NCBI GenBank assembly: GCA_001936135.1 | Contig: CP012818.1 | Coordinates: forward strand, 1,860,001 to 1,924,000 | Length of the DNA stretch: 64,000 nt | DNA from: Saccharomycopsis fibuligera x Saccharomycopsis cf. fibuligera | Lineage: Eukaryota > Ascomycota > Saccharomycetes > Ascoideales > Saccharomycopsidaceae | Reading direction: 5' to 3' | Shown here: positions 41,009-52,900 of the stretch, in pieces | Layout of the letters: each line of letters opens with the position of its first letter | Numbering within the stretch: the first letter of the stretch is position 1 | Notes under the pieces: generated by a model | The model's database searches: none | Seen by the model: only the letters and a program-made list of their open reading frames with translations | Told to the model about the DNA's origin: nothing | Translations under genes and position numbers: made by a program

Positions 41009-44000
41009 ATGCACTTGAGAACTTTCACTTTTGAGATTGACTATCCCGTCTACGGAGCGAAGTTTGTGGACGAGTCCACCTTGCTCGTCACCGGTGGCTA
41101 CGGCGAGAGCAACGAACAAGTAGGAAATAAAGTTACAGCATTGAAGGTCAATTTTAGAAGGAAACACAAGAAATTGAAGAAGTACAGGGAATTAGTATTG
41201 CCCTTCTGTTTCAATTACCCAACCTGTTTGGACACCAACGGAGAAATCATCTTGATCGGTTTCAATGAGGAGGTATTCAACGAAGAAGAGTTTGCAGATT
41301 TCCCTGATTTCTCGAACTTGAGAAAGTACAACTGGGAAAACGAACATTTGGTATTTGACAAACCCGTGGAACTTTTTGAAAATATTGAAAAAACACTGTC
41401 TTATGCCCAATTATGCTATATTTCCGATGATGGCACCGTAGGTGCAGTGGCATCCTCCTACCAAAAGGCACCAAAGATTGTGGTGTTCAATCCAGTTGAT
41501 TTGATCGTCAGATATAGAATCACTGCCGCTGATAATCAGCAGATATCGGATATGCACATTAGTCCTGATGGTAAGCTCTTGTGCTACATTACTGACAGCA
41601 CTTTCGAAGCGATTTCCACCGTTACTGGAAGATCGTTATTGAAAAACACCGATTTTGGTAAAAACATTTCTTCTTTGACTAAAATCAGATTCATTTCAAA
41701 CAATGACATTTTGATTGCCGCCTCGTTGAAAAACAACAAGGGAATTGTCTTCATATTGTACTCTGTGTCCAAGTTGCAAGTGTTGAAAACTCAACAAATA
41801 TCCTCCAAAATCAAAGCAGTAACTTCTTTGGATTATTGTCCTGTTATAAATCCAATAACCAAGAAATTTGATCCGGATAATTCCTTGATTGGCTTCTCTG
41901 GAAATGACAATTCCATCACAATTTTGAGATACAAAAAATTTAAAAAAGTAGCTACTTATGATAAAGAACAAACATTTATAACCAAAGTGACTTTCTCCCC
42001 AACTGGCGAATACTTGGCTACTGTTTCTTCTAAAAACACTGTTCATATTGTTAAAATACCATTGGAAGAACTAGTGACTACGGGAAACTCTAATATCTTG
42101 GCCTCGGTGTTTTATTCATTCTTTTGCCTTGTGTTTGTTGGTTTGATTGCCGTCATTACCCAATACCTCATTAATAAAAGAGTTTTCAATCACTTGATTG
42201 AACAAATAAAGAAAAATAGAGCTGATTCTTCATCGTACTTTACTATGAATGAGGTCCAGGATGAGACAATCACCACGCCTAGTTTCATCGAAAACACTAC
42301 TCCTAAGCCGTATACTGCACCGAGATCAATCGTGGAGGAAATTATCTACGACGATATAATGAGCAAGTCTACAGTTCAATTGAATCAAGAAGCACATACT
42401 ATAAGCAAGCGTAACACCGTTGCTAATACCCAATCAGCCCAAATTACTCAAGTTACCGAAATGTCAGATGATATGATAAATATCAAAGAGTCTACTATTG
42501 TGCAAAGTCTGCCGCAAGCTGTTGTTTCTAGTCCCTCATTTGCTAAGGAAGTCAAACCATCAGGAACTCTTTCGTCACAAAATAAAGAACAGCTTCAAAG
42601 CAGCGGTGTATCCAAATCATCTGCTATTCCTGAAAGCGCATATTCTTATTCCCCATCTCAAGTTGCTACAAGTGCAGTACAATCAGCTAGCAACAAGGTT
42701 TCCAAAATTCCCCAAGGTACTGCTCTAGAAGTTACTGTTCGAGAGCAAACTCCTCAATTTTCTGCTAATGCTGATGTTTCTGAGGCTATCAATGAATTGG
42801 CTTCTGAAATAGCTGTTGAGGATAAGTTTCATCAAAGTGTAGAAACCACCCGAGATGACGCACTTTATACCTCTGTTGAAACTGCTTCAGCCTCATCAAA
42901 GACATTAGAACTCGATACAGCAGAGTTACCAATATCGCAACCCGAAATAACTAGAATTTCTGCCTTAAAAGCCATTAAACCGACTCAAGCGGTAGTGAAA
43001 AAATCAGCTCCCGAACTAAAATCATCTGAACCAAAGTCAATTGCTACTAATGAGTCTGTGGTATCTGAACCTATTCAAAATATCGAACAAAAAGATCAAA
43101 TAAATTCTCATGATAATGTTGAATATGAAGATAAACTGCAGTCAGTAGCGGAAGCTCAGTCGACTGAAAGTGCTGCAGAAACTCAAACTCTGCAAATTGA
43201 CAATGAAAAGACTGTGCCAAAAGCTTTATCTGAATCACCAAAGATGCAATCTGAAACCACTGTTCCAGCTGAGCCAGTAGCCCAATCCACAACAAATTCT
43301 GCAATCACAGTGTCACTGTCTTCCAGTATTGAGTCAAGTGCAGCCTCGACCGTCGAAAGTGCTACAAATGTGGCTTCAATAGAGATAGCAAAGAAACAAG
43401 ATGATTCACCTATCTACCAGCCTGCTGAGTTAGAGCAAGGCGCAATTGAATATGGAACAATGATTGATCCAAGAGAGCTTACTCCAACAATTTCAAGTGA
43501 AAGCTTTTCAAGTGAAAGTTTTCCAAGTGCTTCTTCTGAGTCGCAACAAGAACAAGAACAACAACAACAACAACAACATCCAGGCACAAGTAGTCTCGTA
43601 TACCCTACTGATATTACTCTGAGTATCAGCACTCTTGAATCAGGGTCTGTGAAAATTGATACCATAGTTTCAACCAGCACAAAACTTATCAGTACCGCAG
43701 AGCCATCAAGCAGTTCTTCTGCTACTTCTGTTGTCTCGGAAGAAAATCAATCATTATCTTTAGAGACAAACCCAAAGGCTAAAACAATAGTCACGAGCTC
43801 TTCTAATAAAGAATCTAAAGTTATAGGACAAACAGTCAGTGGCTTGTCGTCGTTATCAGTTGGAATATCAAATGCTGTATCATCTGCACCAGTTTCAAAA
43901 GCTGCTGTTGATGTACCATCCATAATTTCAAGCTCATCAACGCCGGTTGTCGCGTCATTTGCTGAAACTAAAAAAGAATTGGCAAGTGGTACAAAAGAGG

Positions 44001-45088
44001 AAATCAAAATTGAAACTCAAACCTCAGAAACGCAAACCTCAGAAACGCCGGTTACTTCTAGCGCTCTGCAGAATCCAAGTATCGTTAGCTCTTCCGAATT
44101 GTTGACCTCAAGCGTTGAAAAAACTAGTTCTGCTGTTTCTTCAACTTCAGCTTCCGCATTTGCTATTACTGGCAGTGATACTGAGACAACTGAGTCTTCG
44201 TTATTAATACATGCTGTTGCTGATGAAAAAATCGAAACTCCCGCAAGTTCAGGCCAGGATGTCTTTGAATATGAGTCGGCGAATTCACCAGTTTATAAAA
44301 CTGCTGAACCATCTGAATCAGTAAAAGTAGTTACTTCTATGCCACCTGCTGAACCAATCTTCACCGCTAAATCATCAATTTCTAAACTTGTTTCTGTATC
44401 TTCTGTTTTAAATCTGGCACAGGCCAGTAGTTCTGCCACTACAAAATCAAGCACGACTGATCCAGTTATCGGGGACATACCAATAAGTATTGAGCCTTCT
44501 TCTAGCGCTTCTAGTTCTGTTATTGTTTCCAGCACTCTAGTACAACCAACACGTGCTAAATATTCTAAAAAGCCAGCACCATCGGCACGACCAGTTAGTA
44601 TTGGATCACCAGAATCTGTTCTCACTGGTAGTGCAAGTACTAGTGCTGATGCTAGTGTAAGTGCCAGTGTACTTTCAAGCTTTGAAAATAGTTCTACCGC
44701 TGCTAAGTCAATGAATGCAAATAGCGAAATTGCTGTTTCTGCTTCTAAATTTTCTTCTGCTTCTTCAGTTGCCCAAAGCGCAGCTTCAATCGTGGAAGAA
44801 GAAATCGAAATGGCTGAACATACGCCATCTACTTCTACTAACATTGGGGTACCAGACTCAGAGCAAGCAGCGTCCATATCATCAGTATCAGCATCATCAA
44901 ATTTAGTAGAACATTATCAAAGCAGTAATATCATAGAAGCAGAGGAGCCAATTGCTGGCTTATCTAAGGCTAGCCCGGAAACTACAAATGTCGATGCAGA
45001 AACTCCAATTGAAACTGAAACTGCAACAAAAACTATTATTGAAGAAGTCAGTTCAACTCAAAATGTCATAGAAAGGGACGAATTATAA
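41009..45088 (+). CDS. SEC12: SEC12/SED4-type Sar1 guanine nucleotide exchange factor with long lumenal tail ending RDEL
   Basis: ER membrane protein that loads GTP on Sar1 to start COPII vesicle budding. From the Met at 41009 it has 1359 residues; an in-frame ATG at 40913 would add 32 that lack family resemblance. The cytosolic beta-propeller (about 1-355) begins YPVYGAKFVDESTLLVTGGYG, like yeast Sec12 ([21 protein letters not shown]), and keeps the K-loop type GGYGESNEQVGNK, so exchange activity is plausible. One transmembrane helix lies near 362-388. The remaining ~970 residues are lumenal, rich in Ser, Thr, Ala and Glu, with a Gln run near 850-860. The last four residues are RDEL, like an ER retrieval signal. 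S. cerevisiae Sec12 has 471 residues and Sed4 1065. It is divergent from ARP4. Confidence 0.88.
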   Translation: MHLRTFTFEIDYPVYGAKFVDESTLLVTGGYGESNEQVGNKVTALKVNFRRKHKKLKKYRELVLPFCFNYPTCLDTNGEIILIGFNEEVFNEEEFADFPDFSNLRKYNWENEHLVFDKPVELFENIEKTLSYAQLCYISDDGTVGAVASSYQKAPKIVVFNPVDLIVRYRITAADNQQISDMHISPDGKLLCYITDSTFEAISTVTGRSLLKNTDFGKNISSLTKIRFISNNDILIAASLKNNKGIVFILYSVSKLQVLKTQQISSKIKAVTSLDYCPVINPITKKFDPDNSLIGFSGNDNSITILRYKKFKKVATYDKEQTFITKVTFSPTGEYLATVSSKNTVHIVKIPLEELVTTGNSNILASVFYSFFCLVFVGLIAVITQYLINKRVFNHLIEQIKKNRADSSSYFTMNEVQDETITTPSFIENTTPKPYTAPRSIVEEIIYDDIMSKSTVQLNQEAHTISKRNTVANTQSAQITQVTEMSDDMINIKESTIVQSLPQAVVSSPSFAKEVKPSGTLSSQNKEQLQSSGVSKSSAIPESAYSYSPSQVATSAVQSASNKVSKIPQGTALEVTVREQTPQFSANADVSEAINELASEIAVEDKFHQSVETTRDDALYTSVETASASSKTLELDTAELPISQPEITRISALKAIKPTQAVVKKSAPELKSSEPKSIATNESVVSEPIQNIEQKDQINSHDNVEYEDKLQSVAEAQSTESAAETQTLQIDNEKTVPKALSESPKMQSETTVPAEPVAQSTTNSAITVSLSSSIESSAASTVESATNVASIEIAKKQDDSPIYQPAELEQGAIEYGTMIDPRELTPTISSESFSSESFPSASSESQQEQEQQQQQQHPGTSSLVYPTDITLSISTLESGSVKIDTIVSTSTKLISTAEPSSSSSATSVVSEENQSLSLETNPKAKTIVTSSSNKESKVIGQTVSGLSSLSVGISNAVSSAPVSKAAVDVPSIISSSSTPVVASFAETKKELASGTKEEIKIETQTSETQTSETPVTSSALQNPSIVSSSELLTSSVEKTSSAVSSTSASAFAITGSDTETTESSLLIHAVADEKIETPASSGQDVFEYESANSPVYKTAEPSESVKVVTSMPPAEPIFTAKSSISKLVSVSSVLNLAQASSSATTKSSTTDPVIGDIPISIEPSSSASSSVIVSSTLVQPTRAKYSKKPAPSARPVSIGSPESVLTGSASTSADASVSASVLSSFENSSTAAKSMNANSEIAVSASKFSSASSVAQSAASIVEEEIEMAEHTPSTSTNIGVPDSEQAASISSVSASSNLVEHYQSSNIIEAEEPIAGLSKASPETTNVDAETPIETETATKTIIEEVSSTQNVIERDEL

Positions 45089-46030
45089 AAATAGCAATGA
45101 AACTTTAAAAGATAAAAATTACTTCATTATCCTTATCAATTAGGGTTTCTTAAATGTTAAGTTGCCTAGTGGACGTTATTATTTGCAATTTTACATTGTT
45201 TCCTATTATGATGTATTTCTGCTTTTATAAGTTTTTCTTTTTTTTTTATAAAAAAAGTTCTTGGATGTATAGTGTTTAGTTACGTTCGCGCCAAAAGTGC
45301 ATTTTTATTTTGTATTTTGATTTCTATTTATTTTTGTTTTTTTTTTACTATTTTGTCAATTTACAATTTTGTCATTATACATTGTCCCTGTACTCTACTT
45401 TACCTTGCTTATTTTCTCTTTTTTCATATTTTTTTTTTTTTATTCTAAAGCGCCATCTACATGATTCAAAACTATGCTGCAGCACTCAACTCAAAAGGTA
45501 AAGCTACTGCGTCATTTCATGAAATATACATTCGTGAATTGCAAGGTGCTTAGATCATCTAAAATCAAACCGAATCGCACACAAATATAATGTTAAGGAC
45601 TCCCTTAACGGTATGCCTCAAAAAAATAATTATCGCGCAGTAAATAAGGCCATATAATGAATGTATTATTCATTTGAGATATAAGCGCATATTCTTAAAA
45701 ACAAAATATACAAGACACAATTGAAAAACCTAGAAGTATAATACGGCAGGAAGCGCTCATCCACAATGGGTTTCCACCAGCATTAGGACCACCCTTATGA
45801 TGCATCATACATACATATCTTCCAAGCTGGAAATTTCAACATGTCAGCGTGGCGCTCGGGACGCAATTGAACGACCACTGATTGCAACATGCAAAGAAAC
45901 ACAAACACTTAGCTTTTCTTTCAAGCCAATACAAACTCAAATTCGCTATTGTAGAACTTAATAAACTTAAATTAAATAAGCGGCTTATGATAACATATTG
46001 TCTTGCTTATATCTACTATATAATATACAC
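45089..46030. other. Convergent region SEC12 / RTS1
   Basis: 942 bp. It has T-rich tracts at about 45238-45249 and 45430-45440, and a small hairpin with 7-bp arms GTTAAGG/CCTTAAC near 45591-45608. Frames such as 45310-45501 are only T-rich sequence. No gene. Confidence 0.55.
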
Positions 46031-48394
46031 TTAATTACCACTGTTTTCAAATATTGTGTTTTCAGTTTTTACATCACCACTATTCAATTCCAAATCATTG
46101 ACATTTTTGCTGATTTTTTCAATCTTTTTGTCTTTATTATCAGTTTCCGTTGTAGTCTTTAATGATGATAATTGCTGTTGATTTACTTGTTGATTTTCAG
46201 ATCGTTGTTTCTTTTTGTGTTCCTGAACATAACTTTCCAACCTTTTCCAATTTTCTTTCTTGATTTTATCTCTTTTTTCATTATCTTTCAATGACTGGTG
46301 ATATAACATTGTACACTGATCATATAGTATAGGATTACTTTCCATGAAAATTTTCAAAGCATTGTAAGCTAACGAAGTAATAGTTCTGTTCCAATTGTTG
46401 GTGTTGCTGCCATAACCATAATCATATCCATTGTCTAAATAGCTGCTGTTATTGCTTAGTGAGCTGCTGCTCATTTGATTATTGTCATTATCATCATTAT
46501 GGGAATGCACTGCTCCAAGTTGAGAAATTTCATACAATGCAGGAAACACAATAGGCAAAATAGTCTCTGCGTTTTCTGTCACCAAACTTAAAAATGATTC
46601 GTTATTCCAAAAACACAAAACTTTTTCAGAAATCTGAAAATGTGGTGAAGTTATACATTTTGATAATTGAACAATTAATGGAATTTGAATTTTTTGAAAT
46701 TCCGATGGTTCAATGACTTCAAATATATCTTCTACTTCGTTTAAAAACATAATTTCTTTTGGAGAATTAACCTTTGGCCAGAATCTTAACAATCCCATAA
46801 TCACTTCTTCAGTTAAAAGAGCATCTTTTTCCAAGAATTGAACCACACAATAAGCCAATTGTGGATGGTACAATGACAAGGATTTTACCTTATGCAAAGG
46901 AATCAATACCCTGCAAAGGAAAATTTTGTGTTCCTCTTTTAAAGGTAATGCAAATCCGTTAATAATCGATCCCAAAATTTCCAACAATTCGCCAATACCA
47001 TTAAATCTTTCAGTTTCGTAAACAAATTGAAGGAAAACATTATTAATAGATCTTCTAATAAATGATCTTAAGGATAAGAATTTACCATAAATTCTATGCA
47101 ATGTAGTCTTCAAACAATCTCTTTCTCTTGGATCTTCTGAATCGAATAATTCCAACAATCTAAGAATAAATTCGTGGTCAATGTATTGCTTAGCCATTTG
47201 GTGATTGAAATCAGAACTTTCAACAAACCTTAAAAAGAATTCATAAACTACTTGCATATGTGGCCAGGCAATCTCACTAACCGGTTCATCTTCATCAGGA
47301 TCATAAATATCACCCACAGGATTAACAGGTGGCGGAATTGGTCTGAACAAGTTTTTCTTGAACATTTCCACCACGCTTTTATACATTTCATCAGTGTAGG
47401 TAAACCTGTTGGAAGAAACAAATTCAATTAATTCTTGCAAAGTGAGACGTTTCAATTCTTTACCTTTCAAGTCGTCACTAGGATCATTGAAATCAAAAAT
47501 GATGTTACATTGTTTGATTTTCTTTAAAAATAATTCAATTTGTTGTTCAGGAAGAACTTCATCAAAGGAAGGTAATTTTTCGAATGTTTGTCTTTGAGAG
47601 TTTGGCTCAACTCTGGAAGATGAATGTCTTTTTGGGGTTTTGATCAAATCAATGTCATTGTCAATCTTTGTTGGGGTTGGTAGTCTTTCAAAAGAATGTG
47701 ACGATCTTGGTATCGTCATGTCTTCATCGTCTTTATCCATGACGCCTGAACCGGATGTAGCCGATGTAAATTGATGACTGCCAGCAGCGTTATTGGTACT
47801 ATTAAAGGCGATACCGCTATTGCTATTGTTATTATTAGAGGTATTAGAGGTATTAGCAAAAGTTATGGAAGTAGGAGATTGAACGTTATTGGACAACAAG
47901 CTGTTACTTGATAGCAAATTGTTTTTATCAGTCGGTTCCGCAGGAGGAGCGCTAATGTTCAACTGAGGCACTTTCGAATTAGGACTGCTGGTAATAGCAT
48001 TACTATTGCTGGCGCTGGTACTGGTGTCAACATTGCTTGTAGTGCTACTGTTGCTATTGTTCTCGATTTGGCTATTGTTGTTTGTATTGGTACCGCCAAC
48101 ACTGTTGTCCACAGAGATAGGGGTGGTGTTTGCAGTACTGGTGCTAGGATTATTAACATTTGAGCTCAAAGAAGCATCATCGGGGTCTGGACTTGATTTC
48201 TTCTTGGAACTGGATTCAAACGTCTCAACTGAGCTGTTGTTGGAGTCTCTGAGGTCTTTATCTTTTATTTTCTTATCTTTGGAAACGTGTTTACTTCCGG
48301 AACGCTTCAATCCGGAAGACGAAGAGGAGGACGAAGAGTCTTTGTCTTTATTCTTTGTTTTGTTCTTAAATCTATCTTTGAATTTGCCCATCAT
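46031..48394 (-). CDS. RTS1: PP2A B56-type regulatory subunit
   Basis: 787 residues. It directs protein phosphatase 2A to its targets, at the kinetochore, the bud neck and in stress responses. The first ~265 residues are low complexity (Lys/Asp, then Ser, Asn and Thr runs). The conserved B56 HEAT-like core runs from about 268 to 700: [78 protein letters not shown], and [15 protein letters not shown] Lys/Gln-rich tail follows. Length and layout match S. cerevisiae Rts1 (757). The start is a double Met; either could serve. Its promoter region lies to the right. Confidence 0.95.
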   Translation of the reverse strand: MMGKFKDRFKNKTKNKDKDSSSSSSSSGLKRSGSKHVSKDKKIKDKDLRDSNNSSVETFESSSKKKSSPDPDDASLSSNVNNPSTSTANTTPISVDNSVGGTNTNNNSQIENNSNSSTTSNVDTSTSASNSNAITSSPNSKVPQLNISAPPAEPTDKNNLLSSNSLLSNNVQSPTSITFANTSNTSNNNNSNSGIAFNSTNNAAGSHQFTSATSGSGVMDKDDEDMTIPRSSHSFERLPTPTKIDNDIDLIKTPKRHSSSRVEPNSQRQTFEKLPSFDEVLPEQQIELFLKKIKQCNIIFDFNDPSDDLKGKELKRLTLQELIEFVSSNRFTYTDEMYKSVVEMFKKNLFRPIPPPVNPVGDIYDPDEDEPVSEIAWPHMQVVYEFFLRFVESSDFNHQMAKQYIDHEFILRLLELFDSEDPRERDCLKTTLHRIYGKFLSLRSFIRRSINNVFLQFVYETERFNGIGELLEILGSIINGFALPLKEEHKIFLCRVLIPLHKVKSLSLYHPQLAYCVVQFLEKDALLTEEVIMGLLRFWPKVNSPKEIMFLNEVEDIFEVIEPSEFQKIQIPLIVQLSKCITSPHFQISEKVLCFWNNESFLSLVTENAETILPIVFPALYEISQLGAVHSHNDDNDNNQMSSSSLSNNSSYLDNGYDYGYGSNTNNWNRTITSLAYNALKIFMESNPILYDQCTMLYHQSLKDNEKRDKIKKENWKRLESYVQEHKKKQRSENQQVNQQQLSSLKTTTETDNKDKKIEKISKNVNDLELNSGDVKTENTIFENSGN

Positions 48395-48924
48395 CTTTGC
48401 GGAATAAAAGCAGAGGTAGTGATCTGGTGGGACTATAGTTTATTGTGAGATGAATTGAACAGTGCTCTAGTTATCTTGGTGACAAAGTTCGCGAACAAGA
48501 CAGGGAAAAAGCGGTATCGGTAAAAGAGGATTGAAGCCAACAGCAGTAATTCAAGCACGGAGAGCAATGTGCAACAAACTTGATTGGTGAAGGAATAGAC
48601 GAAAAAGGACAGAGCCAGAGATTGATTGGATTGAAGCAGTAACCGTGACAGGAACGAATTCTGGCTGGAAGCAGAACAGATAGCAGAAACAGAAAGAGAA
48701 GTAGAAGACAGAAAACAGAAAATAAAAACAAACGGGAAAGAGGGCTGGCGGACCAATCAGACTGATCAGCGACACAACAGGCAAAAAAAGAAAAAGAGAA
48801 ACGTAAATAGGGAAACCCAATGCACGGTACAATAGAGTGGAACAACAAGCGAGGATTATGCTATGATAGGGTGGCCCTACTAATAGCAGCTGGTTAATTG
48901 CGAGAAGAGCGGTGGTTATTAGTA

Positions 48925-49010
48925 TTTAGTATAATACACTAATATAGTGAAATATAATATACTAATATAAAAATAGAATATACTAATATACTTGAATATG
49001 ATATACTACG
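48925..49010. repeat. AT-rich motif cluster, variants of TATACTAATATA
   Basis: Four near-copies of ATACACTAATATA or ATATACTAATATA, spaced about 20 bp, in the region upstream of RTS1. The CTAATATA core recurs each time. Confidence 0.75.
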
Positions 49011-49377
49011 TAGCAGCCAAGAGGAATTAACGCCCAACTGTTCTTTATTTCTCTTTCTTCTCTTGTCTTGCAACTGCACTAACAACAATTGTTAACAGCC
49101 AGCAACGCAGTGCCGCAGTTGTGATCAGGTGATATATCATGTGATACGTTTATGTCACTTGTGTAAAAAGACACAGGAAATACGCCGGGGGCTTACCGGA
49201 CTAGCAACCAGCTGGTCATAAGGAAAACCTTTAAAGCTCTATGAATTGATTTTCATTTCTGTACAAAAGAGACATTTGATGATTTTAGTTCAAGAACTGT
49301 GACTGGCCCATTGAAAAACAAAAGCAACGTATTGTAGACATGCGAAGGTACAAAATTAAAAGTAGAAAAAAAATAAA

Positions 49378-49428
49378 GAGTAGGAAAAAATAAAGAGTAG
49401 GAAAAAATAAAGAGTAGGAAAAAATAAA
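49378..49428. repeat. 17-bp tandem repeat, three exact copies
   Basis: GAGTAGGAAAAAATAAA repeated three times without change, preceded by one degenerate copy. It lies in the 3' flank of the 1593-aa gene. Confidence 0.92.
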
Positions 49429-49532
49429 AAAAGATTACTATCCAGAGTAATTCACCAAACAGAATAAACAAATCAACAAAAACGCAATACATATGAACAA
49501 AGAAGGAAAAGTGGAAGTCAAGGAGCACAAGG

Positions 49533-49534
<2 letters not shown>

Positions 49535-49575
<41 letters not shown>
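49535..49575. repeat. 41-base poly-A run
   Basis: Uninterrupted A on the + strand, long even for this AT-rich DNA. Its exact length may be affected by sequencing. Confidence 0.9.
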
Positions 49576-49577
<2 letters not shown>

Positions 49578-49983
49578 CAAAAAAAGGCATCAAAAAAACC
49601 CCACGCTATGCTTGCAGATAATAGTAACTGTAAGTGTATAAGCAAAAAGGAAATAAACAAAAAAAAAAAAAAAAGTAAGTAGGAACAAGCAAGTTGATTG
49701 ATCAAGCAATCTGAATTTTTTGGAATATCTGGAAAGCCATATTCCTGCCCAAAGGGATGCCTATCAAAAAACATCAAGGCAACATCACGAACACAAGAAA
49801 GTAAAATGAAGCCAGTGTAATGGAACAAAAAAAGTAAAAATAAAAACAGAATACAAATATTAATAACAAACACAACCAATACTAGAAAAAAAAAAGAAAG
49901 CGCACTCAAATCATGAAAACTGAGGAAAAAAAAAAAATTAAAAAGATAAGAGCAACAAAAAGTAGGTTGCTAAGTTTGCCATT

Positions 49984-52900
49984 TTATTTCTTTGAAAGTT
50001 TTTCTATAATACTGAAAAACTTCTCCGCTTCTTGATACTTCTCCGCCGAAGTCAAACTAGATCTAGAAAACCTGTCACGAACAACTGGTGCGGCTTTATC
50101 GCCTCTTTCGAAAGCGGCACTAGAATTATTATCAACCTTAATGATATCGTTGTTAGTAACTTTGTCCTCTGGTCGACCATCAATGAGGTTGCTTTTATCG
50201 TTTGCATTCCTATCATTAACTGTGTCAACAAAATCAAAAACATTTCCATTTTCTAAACCATCAATATGATTCTCTGTGCTGTGATCACTGATGACAATCG
50301 TATCATTAGTAGATTTCGACCGAAGATGGTGTTGTGGTGGCGGCCAACTATTGCATTCGTTGTCATTTGTCATGCCATCACGTTTCATTGGGCTGCTGTT
50401 GAAAGATGGAGATCTCTGGTGAATGCCAGTAGAAATTTTATGACCATTATGATAACCGTGATTATGAATATGACGATTTTGATCCCGATAGTCTTGATGG
50501 CTGCGACGGTCAATTATTACTATTGGCGCTTTAGGATCAATACTTTCCTCGATATTATTTAATAGCGGCTTATTTGATGAATTTGCTCTTGATGCAAAAC
50601 TATCTTTAAAACCAAAATCAGAAGCACTGCTACCATTGGCGTTGCCATTGCCATTTGTTTCAAAAGCAAAACTTTCAAATCGAGAAACTAAATTAGGATC
50701 AGGACTACTGTTGCCGGAGCCCAATTTGTAACTTTTTTGTCTTGACAAAAATTGCTTAGTCCTGCTAGCAATTGACGAAGATTTAGTGCTGATGCTTCCG
50801 AAATTGCTTAGCTGTCTTCCGGTACTTATACTTCCACCATTGTACGAATTAGCATATCCGTCGGGGGATTTGTTGGTATTATTGCTAATAAACGGGATCT
50901 TAGGAAAACCACTAGCAAAGCTCTTTTGATGATTGATACCACCGCCATTATCAGCGTTACTAGCAGCCACATCAGCAGCAATTATATTACCATTGCTGCG
51001 TTTTGACAGCAAACTTATATCAACAAACTCATTCTCGTCATCAGAAACTTGAAACATATCAAAATCCAATCCTTCCAAGTTTCCTTGATTATTCTCAACT
51101 GAAATTTCTTTATCAAATATAGTATCATTTTCGGATGCATTGCCAAAATGCAGCACCACTGACATTCCTCTATTGTTATGTTTACTACCAGCTTGATTCT
51201 TACTGAAATCTGGAGCATTGCGTAGCCCATTGGGAGCCGAAGTGACTAATTTTTTGGAAGCTAAGTTGCTTTTATAATTCAGATGCAAATATTCAGTGAT
51301 TATTCTCAACTCCTGTTCATTAATGTTGATGTTGTTGCTTTGGAAAAACATAAAAATTAAATAAAACAAGTCATTGCCAAGAAAGATAATTAGGAATTTT
51401 TGCAAGTTTTTCAAATTTTGGAATTTCAAGAAGAAATCATTGATGGTGCTGGCTTTGGCCAAATCGTCATGGCATGATTTGTAGAAATCATCATCTAAAC
51501 TAGTGCTATGCCTTACCCCATTTAAAGGAAGTTCAGAAACGGAAGATTTACCGTTGTTTAGTTTTCCGAAATCGGAAGACGAAGAGATGGTAATACTGCT
51601 CTCCAGCTTTCCATAGTTTTCTGTATTGCTAGTTTTTTTCTCAGCTCCAAAATCAAGCTTTTTAGTTTTTAAGTGATTGCCAAATTTTCTAATGGAGTTT
51701 CTAGAATAAGGTACGTCATTTTGGTAAGTGGTACTAAAACTCGTGTCTTCACTTTGTTGATACTCATCTTCATCATACTCATTTTCTGCATTTGAATGTT
51801 CGGTGATTAAGTTGAAATAAATTTGAATAATAAGGGTTTTTACGGCACTTGGAGCAAACGGATTCTTGCAACATTTCATCAAACAGCTGTAGCAATTATT
51901 AGCCAACACCAACTTGACATTTCTTTCGTTAAATTCCTTTGGATAATTTTTTTGAAGATATCCAACACCATCAACTTTGCATGCTAAGATCACAAGTAGC
52001 TCATCTAATGGTTTGTTTGGAGGCTCTACTATAGATTGCTTTTGCGACTCTTGCTTATTCAATGTTGGTTTGTTTTTAACCAGTTTAGTCTCATAAGTGT
52101 TTTTCATATTTTTTCCACCGAGCTTAGTGTCTTTTTTAGGGCTGGTTGTGGAAGTTCCTGTTGCTCCTCCGGCTCCGCCTCGCAGATGGTTATACTTGTT
52201 ATACAAGTTTGAAAATGAAACTTTAGGACTCAAACCTAGCATTTTAAAAGGGCTATAAGAAAGCCTTGTCGTGCTTTCTTTCCGTTGAATACTTCGTGGA
52301 GACGAGTACGATGAGCCATAGATATCAGTGTTTGCCGTGAATGAATGGTTTGCATTATCATTGCGTGGTGGTGTTTTAGTATTAGTCTTCTCACTAAAAC
52401 TTGCTAATGTGCTAGTATTGCTAGGTCTTCTTCCAGAAGACATATTGACTTTGGTGTGAATGTTTCGCAAAATGCCCGTAGATTTGGACTTTCTGAGCTG
52501 TCTAGAACTTTTTGGCTGTTCATTGTCAATATCTAATGTGCCATCAGTAGTAAACTCTATGTTTTTGCTAAAACCATTTTTGTTCTTATTTTTTTTGCTC
52601 TTAGTCAGTATTGATTCGGCTTCGAGTTCACTAGAAGTATTCAAATATGGTTCCGTATTATCTGTGGTAACGCTGCCATTTCTGCTATAATTTTGACTCA
52701 GCATGGTCAGTATAACCTCAACCTCTCTCAGAAGCCTTGTGAACCGCGAGTTGGAAAGAACATCGAGGGAAATTGAAGCATTCAAGTTCTTGAACGGTAA
52801 TAAAAACTTTTCAAAAAAATCAGATATTTCATCAATAAAGTTTAGTTTTTGGAAAAACTCTAAGGATTTTTCAAACTGAATATTATCAATACTGGGCGTA

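Larger units (their letters stand above)
48395..49983. other. RTS1 promoter region and 3' region of the 1593-aa gene
   Basis: 1.6 kb. From left to right: the RTS1 leader, a cluster of TATACTAATATA-like motifs (48925-49010), a 17-bp tandem repeat (49378-49428), a 41-A run (49535-49575) and a further A-rich tract near 49660-49674. A 218-codon minus-strand frame here is built from the poly-T tracts, and I reject it. Confidence 0.6.

Noticed and set aside
44293-44877. A 194-codon antisense frame inside the SEC12 tail
   Set aside because: Same cause: antisense of low-complexity Ser/Ala/Thr coding sequence.
49253-49909. A 218-codon minus-strand frame
   Set aside because: Built largely on poly-T tracts (Phe runs) and the 17-bp repeat. 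No family resemblance.
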